Positions 6,955-13,377 of a DNA stretch of 37,518 bases are shown piece after piece; within the stretch, counting starts at the first letter, position 1; the number at the start of each line of letters is the position of its first letter. The stretch is from NCBI GenBank assembly GCA_029781825.1, contig JAKOVY010000120.1, forward strand, positions 1-37,518, written 5' to 3'. Under the pieces are notes generated by a model that ran no database searches, was not told the origin of the DNA, and saw only the letters and a list, made by a program, of their open reading frames with translations. The DNA is from Bacillota bacterium. GTDB lineage: Bacteria; Bacillota; Syntrophomonadia; Syntrophomonadales; DTU052. The translations under genes were made by a program, and so were the position numbers.

Positions 6955-7293
6955 AGCAATCACAGACTCATACTGCCATATTGTTGGGGTTGCCTCCGAC
7001 AATATGGCATAACTTTTTTTAGAGTCTTTGTGCTTTGTAAGCACCAGATTTCACCATATCGGGGTAAGCGGCGGGGCTGTAAGGCATTTATTCTGGCCGA
7101 CGGTTAATCCAGGACTGAATTGTCGACTATTGGCATTAAGCAACCCCCTTTTTCCTGCAGGAAAATAAAAATGTTGGTAGAATTTAAGCTCTCATTAGCG
7201 CAATTCCAGGGAAAGGAGGATAGGAAGACCACCACATTATACTTATACGGGATACGGGCGGAAAAATGAAAAATATTAAAAGGGGGAAAACCC
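6955..7293. other. Intergenic region before the Liv transporter
   Basis: After the terminator this 339-base gap contains a perfect 14-base palindrome TTTCCTGCAGGAAA (7151-7164) about 130 bases before the binding-protein gene, a possible operator. No promoter stands out and no gene is seen. Confidence 0.5.
6975..7020 (+). terminator. Strong rho-independent terminator after the SDR gene
   Basis: A 13-bp stem (6975-6987 with 6996-7008, one T-G pair), an 8-base loop and a run of seven T (7014-7020). It separates the sigma-54 operon from the Liv transporter genes. Confidence 0.9.
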
Positions 7294-8463
7294 ATGAGGC
7301 GGAAAACATTAGCCGTTCTGCTTGCCGCTTTGCTGCTGATGGCTCTCATTACCGGGGGTTGCGGAAAATCCCAAAGTGAAGAGGGGGCAGGCACTGCCAC
7401 TGATGTGATTAAGATCGGCGTGTTTGAACCCATGACCGGTGAAAAGGCCTCCGGCGGGCAGATGACCGTTGAAGGGATCAAGCTGGCCAACCAGTTGTTC
7501 CCTGAAGTTCTGGGCAAAAAAGTGGAGATCGTTATCGTTGACAACAAAAGCGACAAGACGGAATCTTACAACGCCGTTAAGCGTCTGATCGAAAAAGATA
7601 AAGTCAATGCCATCATTGGCAGTTACGGCAGCGCTATGTCTATGGCGGCCGGACCGGCTGTCAAGGAAGCAAAAATGCCGACGGTTGGATGTTCACCAAC
7701 CAATCCTCTGGTTACTCAGGGTAACGAGTATTATTTCCGGGTATGTTTCATCGACCCCTTCCAGGGTACAGTAATGGCCAAGTATGCGGTTAATACCCAG
7801 GGGGCCAAGACGGCTTGCATCATCACCAATGTTGCCGACGATTATTCAGTTGGACTCTCCAACTACTTTGAACAGGCTTTCAAGAAACTGACCGGCAATG
7901 AGAATGCCATCCTGGCCAAACTGGAATACCAGACCGGCAGCCAGGATTTCACTGCCCAGCTGGCTTCAGTCAAGAAGGCCAACCCTGACGTGGTATTTGC
8001 TCCCGGCAACTACGGAGACGTTGCCCTCTTAATCAAGCAGGCTCGCGAACTGGGGATCAACGCTCCGTTCCTGGGCGGAGATACTCTCGAGGCTCCTGAA
8101 TTCATCGAAGTTGGAGGACAGGCGGTTGAGGGAGTAGCCCTGTCGACCCATTACAGTGCTCAGGCTCCGGCTACCGAAGCTTCCAAGAAGTTTGTTGAGG
8201 AGTATAAAAAAGTATACAATAAAGAACCCAATGCCTTTGCAGCCCTGGGTTACGATGCTTATCTGGTAATACTTGATGCGATTCAGCGCGCCAATTCCGC
8301 GGATCCCTTAAAGATCAGGGATGCGCTGGCCGAAACCAAGAATTTTGAAGGCGCTACTGGTATAATTACTATGGACGAGAACCGGGATGCCAACAAGAGT
8401 GCTGTAATCCTGAAAGTGGAGAACGGGCAATTCGTATATTTGACCACCGTGCACCCTGACTGA
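7294..8463 (+). CDS. livJ: ABC transporter substrate-binding lipoprotein (LivJ/LivK type)
   Basis: A 389-residue extracytoplasmic binding protein of the branched-chain amino acid (HAAT) family. The N-terminus has basic residues, a hydrophobic core and a lipobox-like LITGGC, so it should be lipid-anchored at C23 on the outer face of the membrane. The mature part begins with 'IKIGVFEPMTGEKASGGQ', typical of type I periplasmic binding proteins, and keeps the two-lobed family pattern to the C-terminus. It starts after AAGGGGG. It is the first gene of a five-gene transporter cluster, with stable hairpins in the gap before the permease genes. The family also binds other amino acids, amides, short-chain acids and aromatic acids, so the substrate is not fixed by sequence. 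Confidence 0.92.
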   Translation: MRRKTLAVLLAALLLMALITGGCGKSQSEEGAGTATDVIKIGVFEPMTGEKASGGQMTVEGIKLANQLFPEVLGKKVEIVIVDNKSDKTESYNAVKRLIEKDKVNAIIGSYGSAMSMAAGPAVKEAKMPTVGCSPTNPLVTQGNEYYFRVCFIDPFQGTVMAKYAVNTQGAKTACIITNVADDYSVGLSNYFEQAFKKLTGNENAILAKLEYQTGSQDFTAQLASVKKANPDVVFAPGNYGDVALLIKQARELGINAPFLGGDTLEAPEFIEVGGQAVEGVALSTHYSAQAPATEASKKFVEEYKKVYNKEPNAFAALGYDAYLVILDAIQRANSADPLKIRDALAETKNFEGATGIITMDENRDANKSAVILKVENGQFVYLTTVHPD

Positions 8464-8474
8464 TGGTTGTCAGA

Positions 8475-8493
8475 TGGTTGCCCGCAGCAACCA
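8475..8493 (+). other. Hairpin 1 downstream of the binding-protein gene
   Basis: A perfect 7-bp stem TGGTTGC / GCAACCA with loop CCGCA, starting 12 bases after the stop codon. There is no T-run, so it is unlikely to be a full terminator. Confidence 0.55.
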
Positions 8494-8532
8494 ACATTAA
8501 GTCCAATAAAAAGTTTTAAGCAAGTCGGTATT

Positions 8533-8557
8533 CTGCCCGGTCACCTTGACCGGGCAG
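8533..8557 (+). other. Hairpin 2 downstream of the binding-protein gene
   Basis: A perfect 11-bp GC-rich stem CTGCCCGGTCA / TGACCGGGCAG with a 3-base loop. It lacks a T-run. It probably protects the binding-protein mRNA 3' end or attenuates read-through into the permease genes. Confidence 0.65.
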
Positions 8558-8645
8558 GGATGTCGGCTTAATAAATGTTGGATGTTGCCCGCAAGTTCAC
8601 GTTCCAGCTTATCTATGAATTAGGAAAGGCAGGATTTTTTTATTG

Positions 8646-9539
8646 ATGTCACTAGTCGAATTCTTCCAGCACCTTGCCAACGGCATCTCTCTGGGGAGTC
8701 TGTACGCGCTGATTGCCATTGGATACACCATGGTTTACGGGATACTGCGGTTAATAAACTTCGCCCATGGCGATATCTTTATGGTGGCGGCCTATATCGC
8801 GTTCTACGGCATATTGGTGTTCACTCTTCCCTGGTGGTTGGCCTTTGCGCTGGCTATAGTTTTAACCGCTCTCTGCGGGGCCTTGATCGAAAGAGGGGCC
8901 TACAAACCTCTGCGCAATTCTCCTAGAATTTCGCTGTTGATATCGGCTATCGGAGTTTCTTTTTTCCTCGAGAATCTGGGACTGGTGGTATTCGGCGGCC
9001 GTCCCAAGAGTTTTCCGCGACCGGAACTGTTCACCCAGGCCGTTGACATCAATGGGGTTACTGTTCAAAGCCTGACCTTTTTTATCCCTGCCGTTACTTT
9101 GGTTTTTCTCTTTATCCTGGTCATTCTGGTTTACCGCACCAAGGTTGGTATGGCCATGCGCGCTTTGGCCAGGGATTTTGAGACTGCAAAGCTCATGGCC
9201 ATTAACGTTGACAACATAATTACTCTCACCTTCGTTGTTGGTTCGGTATTGGCTGCGGTAGGCGGTATCATGTGGGGGCTGAAGGTCCCGCAGATAAATC
9301 CACTGATGGGGATATTCCCGGGACTTAAGTGTTTCATTGCGGCTGTTCTTGGAGGTATCGGCAACATTACCGGGGCGGTTATCGGAGGATTTATACTCGG
9401 CATACTGGAGATAATGCTGGTGGCCTTCTTTCCGGCCCTATCAGGCTATCGCGATGCTTTTGCCTTTATCATCCTCATCCTCATACTGCTCTTACGTCCG
9501 ACCGGAATAATGGGCGAGACCGTGGCAGAAAAGGTGTGA
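8646..9539 (+). CDS. livH: Branched-chain amino acid ABC transporter permease LivH
   Basis: A 297-residue integral membrane protein with about eight hydrophobic helices. It is the LivH-type permease that forms a heterodimer with LivM. The N-terminal 'NGISLGSLYALIAIGYTMVYGILRLINFAHGD' region is the family signature, and the cytoplasmic coupling segment 'RALARDFETAKLMAINVD' contacts the ATPase. The start could be TTG at 8643 (8 bases from AGGA) or ATG at 8646; they differ by one residue and ATG is given. The gene is followed by livM after 4 bases, indicating translational coupling. Confidence 0.92.
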   Translation: MSLVEFFQHLANGISLGSLYALIAIGYTMVYGILRLINFAHGDIFMVAAYIAFYGILVFTLPWWLAFALAIVLTALCGALIERGAYKPLRNSPRISLLISAIGVSFFLENLGLVVFGGRPKSFPRPELFTQAVDINGVTVQSLTFFIPAVTLVFLFILVILVYRTKVGMAMRALARDFETAKLMAINVDNIITLTFVVGSVLAAVGGIMWGLKVPQINPLMGIFPGLKCFIAAVLGGIGNITGAVIGGFILGILEIMLVAFFPALSGYRDAFAFIILILILLLRPTGIMGETVAEKV

Positions 9540-9543
9540 AAAA

Positions 9544-10587
9544 ATGGAAAAAACGTCGTGGCTCGATCTGGCAGCCATAGTGGTTGTGGTAATTTTTCTC
9601 AACTGGGCGCAGAGTACCTGGGATAGCTACAGTGTTACCATCCTGCGCATGGTAGGTATTAATATAATTCTGGGGCTTTCCATGAACCTCATCAACGGTT
9701 TCACCGGGCAATTCAGTTTGGGGCACGCCGGGTTCATGGCGGTGGGGGCTTATACAGTGGCTTTGCTGACCATGCCGGTAGCCGTAAAACAGATGAATTT
9801 CTTCATGGTTCCGCAGGCTCCTTTCCTGGCCAATATTGTATGGCCATTTTTCCCATCCATGTTGATGGCAGGCCTGATGGCTGCCATCTTCGGCTTGCTG
9901 ATCGGTATCCCGGTTTTGCGGTTAAGAGGGGACTATCTGGCCATTGCTACCCTGGGCTTTGCGGAAGTGATCCGAGTCGTTATTGTTAATATTAAACCGA
10001 TTACCAATGGTGCACTGGGCCTCAAAGCCATTCCCACCTTTACTTCCCTGTGGTGGATCTGGGGAACGGTCATAATTACCGTTTTGCTGATGAAACGCCT
10101 GGTCAATTCCAGCTACGGTACGGCGTTAAAGGCGATCACCGAAGACGAAGTGGCGGCCGAGGCCATGGGCGTGAATCTCTTCTATCACAAGCTCATGTCC
10201 TTTACCTTGAGCGCTTTCCTGGCGGGAATCGGAGGTGCACTCCTGGCCGGTCATCTGGGCACCGTAGATCCTTCCCAGTTTACTTTCATGCTGACATTTA
10301 ATATTCTGCTGATCGCCGTACTGGGAGGTTTGGGCAGCATCACCGGTTCCGTCATTGCCGCGGCTATTGTTACGGTCGGAAGCGAATGGCTGAGAATTGT
10401 TGAGAGCCCCATCACCCTGGGAGCCCTGTATATTCCAGGCATTTCAGGTATGCGGATGGTGATATTCTCCTTCCTGCTGATTATCGTTATTATCTACTAT
10501 CAGCAAGGTTTGATGGGGAGAAGGGAAATAAGCTGGAAATGGATCTTTTCGCTTTTCCGGCGTAGGAGCAGTGAGGTGAAATCATGA
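9544..10587 (+). CDS. livM: Branched-chain amino acid ABC transporter permease LivM
   Basis: A 347-residue membrane permease, partner of LivH. It has multiple transmembrane helices, the family segment 'LSMNLINGFTGQFSLGHAGFMAVGAY' (about 41-66), and the ATPase-coupling region 'ALKAITEDEVAAEAMGVN' (about 190-210). The length is normal; the C-terminus ends in a short basic tail. It starts 4 bases after livH and overlaps livG by 4 bases (ATGA), as expected for one transcription and translation unit. Confidence 0.92.
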   Translation: MEKTSWLDLAAIVVVVIFLNWAQSTWDSYSVTILRMVGINIILGLSMNLINGFTGQFSLGHAGFMAVGAYTVALLTMPVAVKQMNFFMVPQAPFLANIVWPFFPSMLMAGLMAAIFGLLIGIPVLRLRGDYLAIATLGFAEVIRVVIVNIKPITNGALGLKAIPTFTSLWWIWGTVIITVLLMKRLVNSSYGTALKAITEDEVAAEAMGVNLFYHKLMSFTLSAFLAGIGGALLAGHLGTVDPSQFTFMLTFNILLIAVLGGLGSITGSVIAAAIVTVGSEWLRIVESPITLGALYIPGISGMRMVIFSFLLIIVIIYYQQGLMGRREISWKWIFSLFRRRSSEVKS

Positions 10588-11357
10588 GCGAATTATTGCG
10601 GGCAGAAGGACTTAGCATGCACTTTGGAGGGCTGGTTGCAGTCTCAGGATTTCATCTGAAACTTGCTCCGGGAGAAATTGTGGGGCTGATTGGTCCTAAC
10701 GGCGCGGGCAAGACCACCGTTTTCAATATGATAACCGGTGTGTACAAGCCCACCGAAGGAAGGCTGTATTTTAAGGAAAAGGAAATTACCGGGCTCAGAC
10801 CCGACCAAATAACCTATCGCGGGATAGCCCGCACCTTTCAGAACATCAGGCTGTTTCCCAACCTGACCACGTTGGAAAACGTGATGGTGGGACACCATCT
10901 GCGTCTTGTTTCCTCACCGGTGGGAGCCATACTGCGCACACCGCGTTACCGGCGCGAGGAGAGGCGTATTCGAGAAGAATCAAAAGAACTGTTAAATATT
11001 TTGGGGCTTGGCCAGTACATGAAAGAAAAGGCCAGCTCACTCCCTTATGGGCAGCAGCGGCGGCTGGAGATTGCCAGGGCCCTGGCCACCAAACCCAAAC
11101 TGTTGCTCTTGGATGAACCGGCCGCGGGGATGAATCCCGCCGAAGGTCTGTCCCTAATGGAATTCATCCAGAGAATCAGAAAAGAGTTTGACCTGACCAT
11201 TCTGTTAATAGAACACGACATGCGCGTAGTTATGGGAGTCTGCGAGCGTATCATGGTTCTGGATTACGGGGAGACCATTGCCGAGGGTACTCCGCGCGAA
11301 ATTCAAAATGATCCGCGGGTAATAAAGGCATATTTGGGGGTGGACAACGGTGCTTAA
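10584..11357 (+). CDS. livG: ABC transporter ATP-binding protein LivG
   Basis: A 257-residue cytoplasmic ATPase subunit of the Liv transporter. Seen: Walker A GPNGAGKTT, a Q-loop region at 'GIARTFQNIRLF', the signature 'LPYGQQRRLEIARAL' (LPYGQ in place of LSGGQ, as is usual for LivG), Walker B LLLLDEP and the switch histidine in LLIEHDM. The insertion between Walker A and the signature (about 105-140) is typical of LivG. It overlaps livM by 4 bases and livF by 8 bases. Confidence 0.95.
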   Translation: MSELLRAEGLSMHFGGLVAVSGFHLKLAPGEIVGLIGPNGAGKTTVFNMITGVYKPTEGRLYFKEKEITGLRPDQITYRGIARTFQNIRLFPNLTTLENVMVGHHLRLVSSPVGAILRTPRYRREERRIREESKELLNILGLGQYMKEKASSLPYGQQRRLEIARALATKPKLLLLDEPAAGMNPAEGLSLMEFIQRIRKEFDLTILLIEHDMRVVMGVCERIMVLDYGETIAEGTPREIQNDPRVIKAYLGVDNGA

Positions 11358-12060
11358 ACTCGACAATATACATGTTTATTATGGCGGCATCCATGCCCTG
11401 AAAGGTATAAGCTTCAGCGTGCCCGAAGGAAAAATTGTTTCCCTGATAGGAGCCAACGGCGCAGGCAAGAGCACCGTTCTCAAATCAATCTGCAACCTGG
11501 TTACCCCCCAGGAGGGAGAAATTATTTTCGAGAACCAGTCGATAAAAGGCCAGCCCACGCATGAAATCATTAAGAAGGGTATCACGCTGGTGCCCGAAGG
11601 CCGCCGGGTTTTTTCAAACCTGACGGTTCTGGAAAATCTCTACCTGGGAGCTTATTCCCGCAGGGCAGACCGCGAGGTGGAAAAAGACCTCCAGAGGGTT
11701 TTCGAACTCTTTCCCCGGCTGAAAGAACGACTGAAACAGAGCGCCGGTACTCTTTCCGGGGGCGAGCAGCAGATGCTGGCCGTTGGGAGGGCGCTTATGT
11801 CCCGCCCCCGGCTGTTAATGATGGATGAACCCTCGTTGGGTCTGGCACCGCTTCTGGTAAAAAACATTTTCGAGATCATTAAAGAGATCAACCGGCAGGG
11901 CGTTACCATACTTCTGATCGAACAAAATGCCCGAGCCGCTCTGGAGCTGGCCGACTATGCCTATGTTCTCGAGACCGGGGTTATTGTGCTTGACGGTCCC
12001 GGAGCCGAGCTGATTGAGAACAAATCTGTCAGGGAGGCTTATCTTGGTGAAACCCGCTGA
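11350..12060 (+). CDS. livF: ABC transporter ATP-binding protein LivF
   Basis: A 236-residue ATPase, the second nucleotide-binding subunit of the Liv transporter. Seen: Walker A GANGAGKST, signature LSGGEQQMLAVGRAL, Walker B LLMMDEPSLGLAP, and the LLIEQN switch in which glutamine replaces the usual histidine, as is normal in LivF. It starts with GTG inside the end of livG, so expression is coupled. No strong terminator follows; the next 658 bases are noncoding. Confidence 0.95.
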   Translation: MLKLDNIHVYYGGIHALKGISFSVPEGKIVSLIGANGAGKSTVLKSICNLVTPQEGEIIFENQSIKGQPTHEIIKKGITLVPEGRRVFSNLTVLENLYLGAYSRRADREVEKDLQRVFELFPRLKERLKQSAGTLSGGEQQMLAVGRALMSRPRLLMMDEPSLGLAPLLVKNIFEIIKEINRQGVTILLIEQNARAALELADYAYVLETGVIVLDGPGAELIENKSVREAYLGETR

Positions 12061-12333
12061 CCGAGGCAGGTCATCCGGGCTTTACAGCCACGGGAAGGGA
12101 TCGCCGGGTAAAGTTCGTTCGTATCGCAATAAAACGTCAAAGCAAACGAAACGCCTGTCCTCTTGGTTTCTGCTGAATCAAAGGGATGAATGAGCATCTT
12201 TATAATCCGCAAACATTCCTTTCTTTTTCTTCACACGCCGTTACTGTGATATGAAAAAATATCTTCGTAATTAAATTCTCCTTTTGAATTTGTAATCCGT
12301 AGCCATTAAGAGTTCTCGTCAGTTGTACCGGCC

Positions 12334-12420
12334 CCGAAGCGCTGGTTGCAGCGTTTGCACAGAGCTGAATATACTCAGGAACAGCGTGCCGGAATGTGCA
12401 CCGAAACGCTGTTTGCAGCG
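12334..12420. repeat. Two imperfect 20-base direct repeats, each a small hairpin
   Basis: Copies at 12334-12353 and 12401-12420 differ at 2 of 20 bases. Each contains the stem-loop CGCTG-NTTG-CAGCG (12340-12353 and 12407-12420) with identical arms and one loop difference. The copies are 67 bases apart. Confidence 0.55.
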
Positions 12421-12528
12421 CCGCACGTTGGTGCTTGTGCAGGCGCGATTCTCGAACCCAATACCTCGCATCCGAAGCCCGTAGAACAGCTTTTTGAAAA
12501 CATACATATTTTTACAGCACATAAGCGC

Positions 12529-12557
12529 TTGACGAATATGGACTGAAATATTATTAT
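12529..12557 (+). promoter_or_regulatory. Sigma-A promoter of the rubrerythrin/flavodiiron unit
   Basis: TTGACG (12529-12534) and TATTAT (12552-12557) with an ideal 17-base spacer. The leader to the rubrerythrin start is about 155 bases. Confidence 0.65.
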
Positions 12558-12561
12558 CAAA

Positions 12562-12576
12562 CTATAATGATTACAA
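12562..12576 (+). promoter_or_regulatory. PerR-like box overlapping the transcription start
   Basis: CTATAATGATTACAA matches 12 of the 14 defined bases of the Bacillus PerR box TTATAATNATTATAA. It begins 5 bases after the -10 element, so a bound repressor would block initiation. The genes downstream are peroxide and oxygen scavengers, as expected for PerR control. Confidence 0.6.
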
Positions 12577-12718
12577 AAATGTAATTGTTACGATTATGGC
12601 TTGGGCGCAGAAGCCTCCAAAGAACTGCCCATATTAGAGGACGGCCTTCTCAGCGCCTAAAACCGGAGCAGTGTAAAAAATTTTAATTTCATTAATGTAT
12701 TGAGGAGGGATTGTTTTT

Positions 12719-13267
12719 ATGAAAAAATGGGTATGTGGGGTATGCGGTTGTGTCCACGAAGGACTTATACCTCCGGAAAAATGTCCCCAATGCGGTGCAA
12801 GCAGGGAAAAGTTTTCGGAATTGTCGTCTGACAGGTTGGTTTGGGCTGATGAACACCGAATTGGAGTTGGTGCCGGCGTAGATCCGGAAGTAGTGGAACT
12901 CCTGAGGGCAAACTTTGTGGGGGAATGTACCGAGGTTGGTATGTATCTGGCCATGAGCAGACAGGCTGATCGGGAAGGTTTTCCTGAGATAGCTGAGGCT
13001 TACAAGAGGATTGCCTGGGAGGAAGCGGAGCACGCCGCCAAATTCGCAGAACTGTTGGGCGAGGTTGTAACCGCAAGTACCAAAAAGAATCTGGAGATGC
13101 GGGTGGAAGCGGAATTCGGCGCCTGCCAGGGCAAGAAAGACCTGGCGACCAGGGCCAAGCAGCTTAATTACGACGCTATACATGATACCGTTCATGAAAT
13201 GTGCAAAGATGAAGCCCGACATGGTGCAGCCTTTGCCGGCTTGTTAAAGCGTTATTTCCCGGCCTAA
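12719..13267 (+). CDS. Reverse rubrerythrin (N-terminal rubredoxin, C-terminal diiron domain)
   Basis: A 182-residue cytoplasmic peroxidase or oxygen-defence protein. Its domain order is the reverse of classical rubrerythrin: a short-spaced rubredoxin-like iron site (C6, C9, C22, C25) comes first, then a four-helix ferritin-like diiron domain (about 54-180). Likely diiron ligands are in [11 protein letters not shown] (E69/E72), EEAEH (E102, H105), the 130-132 glutamates and DEARH (E165, H168). Reverse rubrerythrins of Clostridium acetobutylicum act as terminal NADH peroxidase components together with NADH:rubredoxin oxidoreductase and are PerR-regulated. Here the neighbouring gene encodes exactly such a reductase fused to a flavodiiron oxygen reductase. 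The ribosome binding site GAGGAGGGA is strong. Confidence 0.92.
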   Translation: MKKWVCGVCGCVHEGLIPPEKCPQCGASREKFSELSSDRLVWADEHRIGVGAGVDPEVVELLRANFVGECTEVGMYLAMSRQADREGFPEIAEAYKRIAWEEAEHAAKFAELLGEVVTASTKKNLEMRVEAEFGACQGKKDLATRAKQLNYDAIHDTVHEMCKDEARHGAAFAGLLKRYFPA

Positions 13268-13377
13268 AAGCACCGGACTGATAAGTCAGGCCATTGGGAG
13301 CGGATCGCTACCCCGGTAACAGATAACTCCAGGGTGGAATCCGTTCCAATATTTTTTGGGAATAGGGGAGGGAAAAC

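Larger units (their letters stand above)
12061..12718. other. Long intergenic region with twin hairpin repeats and oxidative-stress promoter
   Basis: This 658-base gap separates livF from the rubrerythrin gene. Short open frames exist on both strands around 12320-12560, but none has a ribosome binding site or recognisable product. It carries an imperfect 20-base direct repeat (12334-12353, 12401-12420), then a sigma-A promoter (12529-12557) and a PerR-like box (12562-12576). The 12061-12330 part shows nothing clear apart from AT- and T-rich stretches. Confidence 0.6.

Noticed and set aside
12346-12546. Possible small genes on both strands in the gap after livF
   Set aside because: They have no ribosome binding site and no recognisable motifs, and the strands compete with one another. 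The repeats there explain the sequence better.
13335-13357. Possible attenuator between the rubrerythrin and flavodiiron genes
   Set aside because: The stem TGGAA/TTCCA is only 5 bp before a short T-run; too weak to call a terminator.
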